Shown: positions 27,401-35,402, counted from the first letter of the stretch. The stretch: 64,000 nt of DNA from Rhodobiaceae bacterium (GCA_020637855.1 JACKJR010000002.1:372001-436000), one strand, 5' to 3'. The notes: generated from the sequence alone by a model not told the origin. Translations and numbers: made by a program.

Positions 27401-27527
27401 GACACCGGTCCTGTATGATCTGATGGCGCGTTACACGCGCCCGCGCGGGGCAATCGAAAAACGCCTTGCCCTGGAGCTTGGCGAGGGCGGACAGACAAAA
27501 CCCGCTGCCCCCGCACCTGCGGAATGA
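24405..27527 (+). CDS. RND family multidrug efflux transporter
   Basis: A 1040-residue inner-membrane pump of normal length for the AcrB/MexB superfamily. It begins LSEFSVRRPVLAGVISMLIF, contains the proton-relay aspartate pair in AIGLVVDDAIVLLENIERR, and has the second-half counterpart GLMAKNGILIVEFANQLRDEG. Two large periplasmic loops are present. It should export lipophilic or amphipathic compounds using proton motive force. The substrate cannot be inferred. The MerR gene is convergent 16 bases downstream and is the nearest regulator. Confidence 0.93.
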   Translation: MTLSEFSVRRPVLAGVISMLIFVLGISGLLQLPIRELPDVDAAVVSVTTTYTGASPSVVDTDITEIIDAAVAGVSGVKTIDSESRRGQSRTTIEFDLGRDIDDAASDIRDAVARVRAQLPEDADEPQVAKNDDDADPVMRLAVTSDRMGPSEVTDYIDRFLKDRITTIDGVSNVRIYGERKPAIRIWLNRRAMAARNVTVSDVEAALRNANVELPAGELESNTRLFTIRLDSRLTKIEQFRQIVIKRVAGFPIRLATIADVQPGVEDDSTIVRNNGDVAVGIAVQRQSQSNTIKISNAVRAEIERLREVLPPGMDISVGSDDALFVAASIREVATALAISLVLVILVILLFLRSVRATLIPAITIPVSLSGCFFLIWVLGFSINVLTLLALILAIGLVVDDAIVLLENIERRLATGESKLKASVLGSRQVTFAIIATSVTLIAVFVPISFLKGAAGRLFTEFGFVMASAVVISTFVSLTACPALAAKILKSGAAMSEDEAREAARKSFAGRWYRPALEKAIQAPLVVVSLALVFSAAGFLAYEDLPRELSPSEDRSVLFIPLTAPQGSTLAYTDAEAKRLEDQINAIREDLGIHTVFVFSGSRNRPFRSFIVLRLEPWDQRALSHREIMQKLVPFTRELAGARGFPASPSGLGLRGNSTPLRAVIGGADFEDVKAWSNILLEKAEANPNLRNVELDFEENQPQISLTLDREKANDLGIDVTTLAATLQAMFASREVTTYIDRGREYPVILQASAGDRRTPNDIGNVFLRGGDGKSLVPLSALVSLKETTEAPSLRRYNRLPSITLQAALADGYTLGQAIDFIVDTAAESLPPEAKISFSGQSQQYQETSSGVAVTFVLAILIVFLVLAGQFESFIQPMVIMLSVPLAIAAAVLALWFGGLTLNIYSQIGIILLIGLMAKNGILIVEFANQLRDEGLEVREAVIEASIIRLRPIIMTVVSTVFGAIPLVVATGAGAESRQAIGTVIIGGLAIASILTLFLTPVLYDLMARYTRPRGAIEKRLALELGEGGQTKPAAPAPAE

Positions 27528-27543
27528 CCCTTCGGGTCAGGCG

Positions 27544-28077
27544 TTACATCTGAAAGGCAACGTCCATATCGATAGCAGCGATGTGTGAGGCGCTCCGCGA
27601 TTCAGCGGACCGGCCAACGAGCCGTATACTGGGTTCGCCGTTGCCACCGGACCCCATCGAGCCGGCGCCGTCATCGTCATTGGACACTGAACCGTCATTG
27701 TCACGATCCATCCACTCGCCGATCAGGCGTCGCTGCTGATTGAGTGTAACGACTTCCTGCTCGATCTGCTCGCGGCGATCGGACAGGGCCTTTACGAGCG
27801 CGGCATGGAAAGTCCGTTCATCGCTCTTGTCGCGAATACCAATCAGGGCCGAAATCACATCCATGCTGATGCCCACCTGGCGGCAGCTGACAATCATGTC
27901 GATGCGCTCGATTTCGCTGCGGCCGTACTTGCGCCGACCACGCCCCTGACGGATCGGTTTCACCAATCCCTCTTCCTCGTAGAAGCGGATTGCACGGGTT
28001 GTAAGTCCAAACAGTTCGGCCACTTCGCCGATCTGATATATGCGATCTTCCAGAGCCAGAATTCCGTCGAGTCTCAT
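27544..28077 (-). CDS. MerR-family regulator
   Basis: A 177-residue regulator. The N-terminal winged helix reads YQIGEVAELFGLTTRAIRFYEEEGLVKPIR followed by RGRRKYGRSEIERI, then a long coiled-coil dimer helix to about residue 125. There is no cysteine pair typical of metal sensors, and the C-terminal ~50 residues are Asp/Ser/Gly-rich and low in complexity, so the ligand is unclear. AAGGA lies 8 bases before the ATG at 28077. It may control the convergent RND pump, but no MerR-type operator with 19-base spacing was found upstream of the adaptor gene. Confidence 0.85.
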   Translation of the reverse strand: MRLDGILALEDRIYQIGEVAELFGLTTRAIRFYEEEGLVKPIRQGRGRRKYGRSEIERIDMIVSCRQVGISMDVISALIGIRDKSDERTFHAALVKALSDRREQIEQEVVTLNQQRRLIGEWMDRDNDGSVSNDDDGAGSMGSGGNGEPSIRLVGRSAESRSASHIAAIDMDVAFQM

Positions 28078-28647
28078 GTGCCGTGTCCTTACTACAATCA
28101 ATTCGCCAATTCGCACCGGCCCTCGTCCGGACCAGGCAGTTGAATGTGAGACGACACCTCCCGGAACAGCCCGGGGAACGCAGAAGGCCCGAAGCGGAGG
28201 AAATTCGCAGGCAAGCCCGCACCGTCCTGCAGACCTGCAGTCCGGCTGAGTGGCTCATGTGTATTGAGCGATATCCGCCGCCGCGAACGAACTCCAAATT
28301 CCGATCGCCCGATTTCCTCGGGCAAGCGTCATGTCGTCGCTGCTGGTGTGATGTATGGGGATTCCGTGGCGGCAATTTCAGGTTGAAACGGTAAAATGCC
28401 GTTGCGTAACAACTGTTACATTGAAATAATATATTGAAATCAATATGTTATGGATAATGACCTAACGGAAAAATATCACTGTTAAATGGCACGAGACAAC
28501 GTGTAACATTACGCGCGTAAAGTTTTAAGATGAATCCAATGCGCGTTTCGGCGTATACAAGGTGCCGTGAAGGCATAATCATCAGCTTCCCGACCGGCGC
28601 GAAACTAACGTGAATGCGACTGAATCCGCATCATCGACAACGCCCGG
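28078..28647. other. 570-base intergenic region, AT-rich in its second half
   Basis: It lies between the merR start and the end of the minus-strand TPR regulator gene, so only merR should need a promoter here. Bases 28120-28370 look like degenerate high-GC sequence with no supported gene. Bases 28380-28560 are much richer in A and T and hold the dyads listed separately. No ORF with a credible start was seen. Confidence 0.5.
28406..28520. promoter_or_regulatory. Three perfect dyads in AT-rich DNA
   Basis: GTAACA-AC-TGTTAC (28406-28419), ATATTGA-AA-TCAATAT (28431-28446) and TTACGCGCGTAA (28509-28520) are each perfect palindromes within 115 bases. They lie about 330-440 bases from the only nearby start (merR). 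Which protein would bind them, and which transcript they control, is not evident. Confidence 0.45.
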
Positions 28648-30372
28648 TTATCGCTCGATGGAAACCGCGGGTAGTCCTGCAGCCACAAGGTCCTTCAGCA
28701 GTCTGTCTGCGACAGCATCGGTAAACCCACGGCGCTTCAGCGGCGCGCGCGGCTCAGTCGCAAACTCCGGGTCGGCGGCGATCATGGCATTGATCGCCGC
28801 CTTTGCCGCTTCGGCGTCTCCACGTCTGTGCGCGGCAATAGCCGCTGCGGTCATGTAAAGCGAGGAAGAACTGTCGCTCAGCCAACGGGCCTGCCTGTCT
28901 GCGGCCTCGGTGCGCCCGAGATTATTGAGCGCAAGGAACATATAGTAGTGGAGCCATTTCGGTGCGGTCGCAATGTTTGCCTCCGCACGCGCCAGAGATG
29001 CGACTGCCTCCTTGTAGTTGCCAACCCTGGCCAACAGGCTACCGTAACTGCCGACGCCGTCCATGTCTTCCGGATTGAGTTCGACCGCATGGACACCGGC
29101 TTCCTGTGCAGCCAGTATGTTGCCCCGGGCCAGCAGCAGGCTCTGCATATTTGCAAATGGTGCCGAAGACATTGGCGCAATCTGAATTGCCTTCCGCAAT
29201 GCTGCTTCAGATCGTTCCAGCGGGTCACCGGGCAGCCGGTTTACGCCCCGTCTGAATTCGCTCAGATACATGCCTCCCAGCAGCGTGAATGCAGGCGAAA
29301 GCCACGGATGATCGCGGATCGTGCTCTCAAGGCAATTGCGTGCGGCAAGGTGGTAGGCGACCGTGGATTCCAGATAATATCCATATCCCTTGTAGAGGCA
29401 GGCCAGCGGGTTGGTGACCGAACTCGACCTGGATACATCGCCATACAGCCAGCCATAGACCTGTACCGCCCTGCGCAGAACGGCAAGGTCGTCCGGCGTG
29501 GTAAAGCGGCTGCCCGGCTCATAAGGCTGGGTCATGCCATTCGTCAGCAGAATGTCTTCGGCCTTGATCAGCCGCCCGTCATCCGCACGTATGAGCTGCA
29601 TTACGCCACGCAGCGCCCCGCTCATGCGATCAAAGTGATAGCGCAACTCGTAAGTCGGCTGCCAGCCTGCGAACCGCCGCGCATCTTCCCGCGACCGCAC
29701 CACCACCATATCGTCGAAAAGCTGCGCAAATATCTCGGCCCTTCGTCTGTAATCATCGGCGTCGAACCAGTCATATGCCTCCCCGGCATCCACGGTGAAA
29801 AAGATTTGCGGCAACACATGTGCCGCGTCCAATCCCGTACCAGGCGGATAATCGGCCGCGATCATCGCCAGACGGTCCCTGTGTGCCTTCAGGGTGAATG
29901 TTGTCCAATAATACCAGCCCGCAAATCCTGCAGCGCCCAGAACGGTCACCATGAGGAGACCAAACAGAACCCTCTTTACAATCCCAAACGGAAATTCCGG
30001 CCGACCGGTCCGCTTGTTCGCCTGGGCGGCAACGCTCACGAATTCCGGCACATATTTGCCAACAGGCAAATCGATACGGATGTCACCGAGATTATCGGGA
30101 TCGGAATAAAAGCGTAGCAGGACATCTCGCAGCCGCCGCGCCTGTACGCGCACAAGAGGATTGTCGTTGGGATCGAAATCTTCCGGGCGCTTCAGCGCTT
30201 CCACGGCGATGGTATAGGCCTTCAGGCGATCGCCTCGCCCCGCAAGCGTTTCCTCAACGATGTAGCGCAAGAATGCACCCAACATCGCGGAGTTCGTGAT
30301 GCCTTCGAATGCCAATATGCGTGCCAATTCCGCACGCACGACTTCAGGCTGCATTGCCATGCCGCCCGCCAC
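28648..30372 (-). CDS. Membrane-anchored regulator-like protein with C-terminal TPR region
   Basis: A 574-residue protein. Residues 5-115 match the N-terminal domain often found at the front of bacterial membrane regulators and TPR proteins, with FLRYIVEETLAGRGDRLKAY and DNPLVRVQARRLRDVLLRFY followed by DLPVGKYVPEF. A single transmembrane helix lies near 133-153 (VLFGLLMVTVLGAAGFAGWYYW region). The remainder is helical TPR-like. It probably links a DNA-binding or protein-binding cytoplasmic head to a periplasmic sensor region. The GTG at 30372 has GGGAGG just upstream. ATG codons at 30360 and 30354 are alternatives. Confidence 0.65.
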   Translation of the reverse strand: MAGGMAMQPEVVRAELARILAFEGITNSAMLGAFLRYIVEETLAGRGDRLKAYTIAVEALKRPEDFDPNDNPLVRVQARRLRDVLLRFYSDPDNLGDIRIDLPVGKYVPEFVSVAAQANKRTGRPEFPFGIVKRVLFGLLMVTVLGAAGFAGWYYWTTFTLKAHRDRLAMIAADYPPGTGLDAAHVLPQIFFTVDAGEAYDWFDADDYRRRAEIFAQLFDDMVVVRSREDARRFAGWQPTYELRYHFDRMSGALRGVMQLIRADDGRLIKAEDILLTNGMTQPYEPGSRFTTPDDLAVLRRAVQVYGWLYGDVSRSSSVTNPLACLYKGYGYYLESTVAYHLAARNCLESTIRDHPWLSPAFTLLGGMYLSEFRRGVNRLPGDPLERSEAALRKAIQIAPMSSAPFANMQSLLLARGNILAAQEAGVHAVELNPEDMDGVGSYGSLLARVGNYKEAVASLARAEANIATAPKWLHYYMFLALNNLGRTEAADRQARWLSDSSSSLYMTAAAIAAHRRGDAEAAKAAINAMIAADPEFATEPRAPLKRRGFTDAVADRLLKDLVAAGLPAVSIER

Positions 30373-30549
30373 TATCCTCCCGAGCGGTTATAGTCTTTCG
30401 ATTAAAATATGTATCGGAATAGGCCGTGATACACGCATAGGTATTATTTACGCTACGTCACAATAACATCTACGCGCCATTGATGCATGCAAAAACTGAC
30501 TGCGGTGGAATTTCCGCAATCAAGGTTGAACGTTTGAAGACGCAGTCTG

Positions 30550-31311
30550 TCAAATCGTGCGCCCGCCATCGACTTCCAGCACAACCCCGGTCAGGAATTC
30601 TGCTTCATCGGATGCAAGAAACAGTGTGGCATTGGCGACATCGCGCGGCTTGGAGAACCGGCCCAGCGGGATCGTTGCCATGAATTTCGCCCGGTTTTCC
30701 GGAGTATCGGGCACACCCATGAAGGTTTCCATCAAGGCTGTTTCGCCGATGACCGGCGCGATCGCGTTGACTCGAATTCTGTCCGGCGCAAGCTCCACGG
30801 CCAATGAGCGGCTCATCAGGTTCACCGCCCCCTTGGACGCATTATACCAGGTCAGCCCGGGCCGTGGCCGAAGACCCGCGGTTGAGCCGATATTGATCAT
30901 CACGCCGCCACCGACACTGCGCCAATGCGGCACGAAGCACTGGGTGAAGTGAAAGATCGATTTAACGTTGATATCGAAGACCTTGTCGAAGCTGGCTTCG
31001 TCCACATCCATCAGCGGCTGATTGCGGTGCGACCAGCCGGCATTGTTGACAAGAATATCGACCTTGCCGAAAGCGTCGATGGCAGCCTGCGCAGCACGCT
31101 CGACATCATCCCGCCTGGCGACATCGCAGGTGAGCGGCATGGCTGCATTGCCGAGTTCACCGGCAACCGATTGCGCCCCTTCAGCATTAATGTCGAGTAC
31201 GGCGACCTTGGCACCTTCCTCGACAAACCGCTGGGCAATGCCCAGGCCAAAGCCCGAAGCCGCTCCCGTTACAACTGCCGTCTTGCCTTCGAGCCGTCCA
31301 CCAGTCGCCAT
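30550..31311 (-). CDS. SDR-family oxidoreductase (3-oxoacyl-ACP reductase-like)
   Basis: A 253-residue classical SDR. It has the NAD(P) motif TGAASGFGLGIAQ, the acidic Asp after beta2 (VLDINAEG) favouring NAD, NNAG in the central sheet, catalytic Ser in INIGSTAG, Tyr-x-x-x-Lys in WYNASKGAVN, and the C-terminal DGGRTI. All catalytic residues are intact. AGGA lies 7 bases before the ATG. The substrate is unknown. It is transcribed alone, with a 177-base gap on the downstream side towards the TPR regulator. Confidence 0.88.
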   Translation of the reverse strand: MATGGRLEGKTAVVTGAASGFGLGIAQRFVEEGAKVAVLDINAEGAQSVAGELGNAAMPLTCDVARRDDVERAAQAAIDAFGKVDILVNNAGWSHRNQPLMDVDEASFDKVFDINVKSIFHFTQCFVPHWRSVGGGVMINIGSTAGLRPRPGLTWYNASKGAVNLMSRSLAVELAPDRIRVNAIAPVIGETALMETFMGVPDTPENRAKFMATIPLGRFSKPRDVANATLFLASDEAEFLTGVVLEVDGGRTI

Positions 31312-31392
31312 GGCACGATCCTCTCCTCAAGGTATCCCGTCCTAGAGAAAAGAGGTTGACGCGTCACCGCACCGAACGCAAGCAACGTGCAT

Positions 31393-31968
31393 TCATGCCG
31401 GCAATGCATCATCGGGGATGTCGCGTGGATCGTAGTCCTGCGGGCGTGAGCGCTTCATGAAGCGGTACAGGGTCGGCACGAAGAATGCGATGATCGCCAG
31501 CTTGACGACGGCAATCCAGACAACGCCTGTCGCCGTCAACAGAAAGAAGGCCAGCACCACCATCGCGACAATGAAAATCGTCAGAAGCATGTTGCCGATA
31601 TACCCGAGCATGCTGCTGCCCTTGTGGAACGTTGCATCCGTTCGCATGGTGACAAGCCGGCGGTGCAATTCGCGAATGAATGCTGAATACGCCTCGTTGT
31701 GCTCGACGAAATCGCCCAGGCCGCGAAACGAGGTATTGGTGATGTCGATCTGCTTGCCCGATTTCGGCACGATATGCGCGAAATAGCGGTTGCGCTGAAC
31801 GCGGGTCGGCCTGTAGGCAAGCCGCACTTCCTTGATGTCGGAATAAGGCAATGACTTCACACCGGCCTCACCCTCATCCATCCACGTGAGCGCACTGCCC
31901 GTCAGCCGGTAGGATCTCGCCTTCTTGAAGAAATTATAGGTGTGGGTATAGCAGGTCGGATCGGACAT
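31393..31968 (-). CDS. Hypothetical membrane protein
   Basis: A 191-residue protein. The first ~100 residues form a soluble beta-rich domain with SYRLTGSALTWMDEGEAGVKSLPYSDIKEVRLAYRPTR, reminiscent of PH-like or bPH domains. Two adjacent transmembrane helices follow near 124-145 and 150-168, then a short Arg/Asp-rich tail. The layout suggests a membrane-associated protein with its domain in the cytoplasm. I do not recognise a named family. It is 11 bases from the ohrR stop on the same strand and may be co-transcribed downstream of it. Confidence 0.6.
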   Translation of the reverse strand: MSDPTCYTHTYNFFKKARSYRLTGSALTWMDEGEAGVKSLPYSDIKEVRLAYRPTRVQRNRYFAHIVPKSGKQIDITNTSFRGLGDFVEHNEAYSAFIRELHRRLVTMRTDATFHKGSSMLGYIGNMLLTIFIVAMVVLAFFLLTATGVVWIAVVKLAIIAFFVPTLYRFMKRSRPQDYDPRDIPDDALPA

Positions 31969-31979
31969 GGCTGAGCTGT

Positions 31980-32417
31980 CTATCCCCTCGCTTCAAGCCG
32001 CTCGCGCAAGATCGTGATCTCGCTTCTGAGCCTGCCGAGCTCCTCCAGACTCAATCCCGTTGCCTTCCTGATCGCATCGGGCACATGCCGGGCGCGATCG
32101 CGCATCCGCTGTCCGTTCTGCGTCAGCGATATCAGCGTTCCGCGCTCATCTTCCGGGTTGCGTCTGCGCATCACCAGCCCCATTCCCTCAAGACGTTTGA
32201 GAAGGGGCGTCAGCGTTCCTGAATCAAGCGACAGTGTTTGTCCTATCGACTTCACGCTGAGCGGATGATCCGCACTCCACAGCGTTACCAGCACCAGATA
32301 CTGCGGATAGGTCAGGCCGAGTGGATCAAGCAGGTCGCGATAGGTACGCGTGAGGGCGTGGTTCGCCGAGTACAGCGCATAGCAGATCATGTCGGCAGGG
32401 TTCAGTCGCTGACTCAT
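31980..32417 (-). CDS. ohrR: Organic hydroperoxide sensor, MarR family
   Basis: A 145-residue MarR-type repressor. Cys12 in DMICYALYSANHALTR is the conserved redox-sensing cysteine of OhrR. The winged helix follows (LSVKSIGQTLSLDSGTLTPL, then KRLEGMGLVMRRRNPEDERG). Oxidation of the cysteine by organic peroxides releases the DNA. It is divergent from ohr across a 97-base gap full of palindromes, the expected arrangement. The start at 32417 gives the normal N-terminus. The longer in-frame ATG at 32483 lies inside the operator region. Confidence 0.92.
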   Translation of the reverse strand: MSQRLNPADMICYALYSANHALTRTYRDLLDPLGLTYPQYLVLVTLWSADHPLSVKSIGQTLSLDSGTLTPLLKRLEGMGLVMRRRNPEDERGTLISLTQNGQRMRDRARHVPDAIRKATGLSLEELGRLRSEITILRERLEARG

Positions 32418-32465
32418 GATCAAGAAATAGATCGTGCACAATGCACTTGCAATGTTGGCTTTGAA

Positions 32466-32503
32466 ACAATATATATTGTGCACAATTTAATTGCTAACAA
32501 TTA
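32466..32503. promoter_or_regulatory. OhrR operator region
   Basis: Three overlapping or adjacent dyads: ACAATAT-ATATTGT (32466-32479), TTGTGCACAA (32477-32486) and TAATTG-CTAA-CAATTA (32488-32503). They sit between divergent ohrR and ohr, and resemble the AT-rich ACAATT-type boxes bound by OhrR in related bacteria. Confidence 0.75.
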
Positions 32504-32514
32504 AAGGTGCTCAC

Positions 32515-32952
32515 ATGTCGATCAAACCAGCCTACACAACGACCGCGGTTGCCACCGGAGGCCGCGATGGACGTTCCAGAACGCTCGATGGCGGCCTGGA
32601 CGTGAAACTGGCTCCGCCCAAGGAGCTTGGTGGAAACGCAAACGGCAACAATCCTGAACAGCTTTTCGCGGCGGGCTATGCCGCCTGCTATCTCGGCGCG
32701 ATGAAATTCGCGGCAACTCAGGATGCCTCCCTGCCCAAGGTGCCCGATGACGCCACGGTCGAGGCGACCGTAGGTATCGGACCACGCCCGGACAAAGGCT
32801 TTGGCCTGACGGTCGCCCTGAAAGTCAACCTTCCCGGCGTGGCCGCCGAAGCCGCCGAACGGCTCACCGAAGCGGGACATGGCATCTGCCCCTACAGCCA
32901 TGCGACGAAAGGCAATATCGAAGTCACGACCGAATTGGGCACGGTAGACTGA
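32515..32952 (+). CDS. ohr: Organic hydroperoxide resistance protein
   Basis: A 145-residue Ohr peroxidase. The catalytic cysteines Cys58 (AACYLGAMKFAA) and Cys125 (GICPYSHAT) are both present, as is the conserved NPEQLFAAGYAAC. It reduces organic hydroperoxides in the cytoplasm using lipoylated or dithiol reductants. AAAGGTG lies about 6 bases before the ATG at 32515. The divergent ohrR and the operator dyads upstream show regulation by organic peroxide. Confidence 0.95.
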   Translation: MSIKPAYTTTAVATGGRDGRSRTLDGGLDVKLAPPKELGGNANGNNPEQLFAAGYAACYLGAMKFAATQDASLPKVPDDATVEATVGIGPRPDKGFGLTVALKVNLPGVAAEAAERLTEAGHGICPYSHATKGNIEVTTELGTVD

Positions 32953-32982
32953 GCATGCTCCCGCAAACGCGCATGCATGACC

Positions 32983-33009
32983 GCCGGGACCGGAAAACCT
33001 GGTCCCGGC
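32983..33009. terminator. Hairpin between convergent genes
   Basis: GCCGGGACC (32983-32991) pairs with GGTCCCGGC (33001-33009), directly abutting the stop codon of the minus-strand thioredoxin-like gene and about 30 bases after ohr. Likely a terminator for ohr, though no T run follows. Confidence 0.6.
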
Positions 33010-33567
33010 TCAGATCGATTTCCATTTGATCGAACAGCCCATTGAAGCGATTTGTTGGCGAGGCCCCTCGCCCGTTTCCGCCACCATGACCATGGCCTCG
33101 TAAAGATCGCGCCGCATGTCTGGCGAGGGGGCGTTCATACGCGCCGCATCGATACGCCCGCGATACTGAAGCCCGAAATCAGAATTGAACCCGAAGACGT
33201 CCGGCGTGCATGCCGCGTCATAGGCGCGTGCAAGCGACTGGTCCTCGTCATGCAGATAGGGAAACGGGAAACCGTGCTGCTCGGCAAACCGTTTCATGTT
33301 GGCGAAAGAATCCTGCGGATAGGCATCGGCGTCATTTGAGCAGATCGCAACATAGCCGACGCCTTTCTCCGCCAGGTCTTTTGCGTCCTGAACCATGCGG
33401 TCGATCACTGCGACCACATAGGGGCAGTGGTTGCAGATGAAGGCAACAACGAGGCCGTTGGGCCCCATGCATTCACGGATCGAATAGATCTTGCCATCTA
33501 TGCCAGGCAGGGATGCGTCAACGCCCGTCCAGCCGAAATCGCATACCGGCGGCGATTCAAGCGCCAT
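33010..33567 (-). CDS. Thioredoxin-fold peroxiredoxin-like protein
   Basis: A 185-residue protein of the AhpC/TSA-related thioredoxin group. The active-site segment is FICNHCPYV, with Cys45 and Cys48. This CNHCP form is shared by a subgroup of uncharacterised thioredoxin-like proteins. It has no signal peptide and should be cytoplasmic. AGGAG lies 8 bases before the ATG. The gene starts 17 bases after the VanZ-like gene ends, so the two form an operon. Closeness to ohr suggests an oxidative-stress role, but that is inference. Confidence 0.8.
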   Translation of the reverse strand: MALESPPVCDFGWTGVDASLPGIDGKIYSIRECMGPNGLVVAFICNHCPYVVAVIDRMVQDAKDLAEKGVGYVAICSNDADAYPQDSFANMKRFAEQHGFPFPYLHDEDQSLARAYDAACTPDVFGFNSDFGLQYRGRIDAARMNAPSPDMRRDLYEAMVMVAETGEGPRQQIASMGCSIKWKSI

Positions 33568-33584
33568 GCCTCATCTCCTTTGGG

Positions 33585-34184
33585 TCAGGGCTTCGGCAGC
33601 CAGTAGAACAATCGCAATGCCATCCAGCCAATCGCCGCGCCCGCCGTATTTGTGATCAGATCATCGACATCGAAAACACGGTAGGGGCAATCCGCCAGCC
33701 CCCAAACCCCTGTCAGCTGCGTCGTCTCCAGAAACAGCGAGAACGCCAGCGCAATCCCGACCGTCGCGACAAACCCGGCCCCGTAGAGTGCGCGCAGAAA
33801 GAACCCGAACGGTGCCAGCAGCGCGAAGTTGAACACGATCTGCCACAACGCCTTGTTGTCAGCGAGGTCCTGCAAAGACCATCCCAGATTATGCCGGCTG
33901 GCATACGCTAAAATTTCTGCGAAAGACCCGAACGGCATCAATTGTGTATGAGCGTAGCCCGCAAGGCGCTCGCAGAACGCCGCCGTGTCATGCGGCAGCG
34001 GCAACACCGTCAGCAGGCAGGCGGTAATGAAATAGAACGAGAAGGCATAAAAGACCGCAGCCCTGTATTCACGCACCTCGCCGAACCAGCGACGATGGAT
34101 CACGAATACCGGCAGCGCCAAGAGCAGCGCGACCGCGGGAAACAGCAGCACCGAGAATCTGATCGTATCGAGATGTGCGCCCAT
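33585..34184 (-). CDS. VanZ-like membrane protein
   Basis: A 199-residue protein with five hydrophobic helices. It contains the VanZ-type signature NFALLAPFGFFLRA and the acidic DVDDLITNTAGAAIGW near the C-terminus. VanZ confers low-level teicoplanin resistance in enterococci, but the wider family is of unknown function. It is co-directional with the thioredoxin-like gene downstream, and the cytochrome c gene lies 41 bases upstream. Confidence 0.75.
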   Translation of the reverse strand: MGAHLDTIRFSVLLFPAVALLLALPVFVIHRRWFGEVREYRAAVFYAFSFYFITACLLTVLPLPHDTAAFCERLAGYAHTQLMPFGSFAEILAYASRHNLGWSLQDLADNKALWQIVFNFALLAPFGFFLRALYGAGFVATVGIALAFSLFLETTQLTGVWGLADCPYRVFDVDDLITNTAGAAIGWMALRLFYWLPKP

Positions 34185-34225
34185 GGCCCGGGACTAGCAC
34201 GATGGTTGGAAATTACGAAGCCGCA

Positions 34226-34555
34226 TCAGCGGCGCCGCAGCGACGCGATGAACGCGGCGACATCATCCTTCTCGTGATCGAACAGGCGGTAGGTCGTCAT
34301 CGGGAAATGGTCGCGATCGAGAAAGGCACGGATATAGCGCTCGTCGCGCCCTTCCCGTGAGGCGATCTGTTCGTATGTTGGTCCGCGGTCGGCATTCGTC
34401 TCGGCGCCGGTTTGCGCATGGCACTGAGAGCACCATTTCTCCACGATACGCTGGCCGCTCGCCGGATCGCCGGCGTGAACGACCGGCGCAACACATAGCA
34501 GTGCCAACGCTAGAACGCCGGCGAACCAAGTCCTTATCCGCACATCAGTCGCCAT
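34226..34555 (-). CDS. Small secreted class I cytochrome c
   Basis: A 109-residue protein with a signal peptide (residues 1-29, ending VVHAG). The haem attachment site is Cys42-Ser-Gln-Cys45-His46, and Met86 (HFPMTTY) is the likely distal ligand. One haem is expected, located in the periplasm. It could serve as an electron carrier for a dehydrogenase, but no adjacent oxidoreductase identifies the partner. An in-frame ATG at 34564 is an alternative start, and neither has a good ribosome binding site. Confidence 0.85.
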   Translation of the reverse strand: MATDVRIRTWFAGVLALALLCVAPVVHAGDPASGQRIVEKWCSQCHAQTGAETNADRGPTYEQIASREGRDERYIRAFLDRDHFPMTTYRLFDHEKDDVAAFIASLRRR

Positions 34556-34585
34556 GATTTGCATGCTCGCATAGATCCCAGCGCA

Positions 34586-35236
34586 TCACGCACCATACCC
34601 TGTCGGCGGCGCAACGAAGGTGCGGACACCGGCCATAGCCGCTTGAGCCAGATAAGCAACCGTTTGTTCGAAATGATCCGGTTCATGCCGCGGTCCAAGC
34701 AGGTCAAACGCATCCATCGCAACCGGCGGCGATGGCTTGATGGCTTCGAAGAACCATCCTGCGGCGAACCCTTTCTGCTCCGGTGTCATGGCATCGGAAA
34801 ACAATGGATTCAAAAGTGCCACCAATTGCTCGCGCACTCGATTCAGATTGTTGCGGAACATCTCCCGGTGATCGGCAACCGGGCAAACCAGTTCCCACCC
34901 CAAAATCCGGGGTGGGTGGAACGATCCCTCGCTCAATCCCCTGCGAATTCGCGCGCAGGCAAAAGCGAAAACCGCCTCTTCCCCATTTCTGCCAGCCGCC
35001 GCACCTTCCAGATCAGCTTCTATCCCCTCCATCAGTTGCCCGAACGAAAGCGCCAGGACTTCGGCATAAAGGTTGTCCTTGCCGCCGAAGTGATAGTTTA
35101 CCGAGGCGATGTTCGTGCCCGCGCGCGCCACGATTGAACGCACGCTCGTCTGTTCGTAGCCGGAATCGGAAAACAGGTCGTAGGCGACCTCGAGAATGCG
35201 GTCGCGCGTCTGGTCGCTGTAAGTGGATTTAGGCAC
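34586..35236 (-). CDS. TetR-family regulator
   Basis: A 216-residue repressor. Residues 8-55 hold the helix-turn-helix (RDRILEVAYDLFSDSGYEQT, TNIASVNYHFGGKDNLYAEV). The ligand domain is typical of the CerR/DUF1956-like branch (PPRILGWELVCPV, then DHREMFRNNL). The GTG at 35236 is preferred because AGGAGG lies 6 bases upstream. An ATG at 35275 would add 13 residues. An 18-base perfect palindrome lies 49 bases upstream, between this gene and the divergent EF-hand gene, and is its probable operator. Confidence 0.85.
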   Translation of the reverse strand: MPKSTYSDQTRDRILEVAYDLFSDSGYEQTSVRSIVARAGTNIASVNYHFGGKDNLYAEVLALSFGQLMEGIEADLEGAAAGRNGEEAVFAFACARIRRGLSEGSFHPPRILGWELVCPVADHREMFRNNLNRVREQLVALLNPLFSDAMTPEQKGFAAGWFFEAIKPSPPVAMDAFDLLGPRHEPDHFEQTVAYLAQAAMAGVRTFVAPPTGYGA

Positions 35237-35284
35237 GGCTTCCTCCTGCCCGTACAGATGGGGACGAATCGGCATAACGGTAAT

Positions 35285-35302
35285 TCAAACGATCGTTTGA
35301 AA
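35285..35302. promoter_or_regulatory. 18-base perfect palindrome, probable TetR operator
   Basis: TTCAAACGATCGTTTGAA is a perfect 9+9 palindrome located between the divergent tetR-like and EF-hand genes, the standard position and size for a TetR dimer site. Confidence 0.75.
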
Positions 35303-35402
35303 CAACGTTGGTACAGTCATTGCTGCGATATGGCTGGAACCGGAATCCTCCGGTCCCCGCTCCAAGTATGGAGTGCAACTACAGGCCAGAGGAGTTTGGC
35401 CA

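Noticed and set aside
28828..30117. Plus-strand open frame of about 429 codons opposite the TPR regulator
   Set aside because: No family pattern, many Arg/Gln/His/Cys, and antisense to a well-formed membrane protein.
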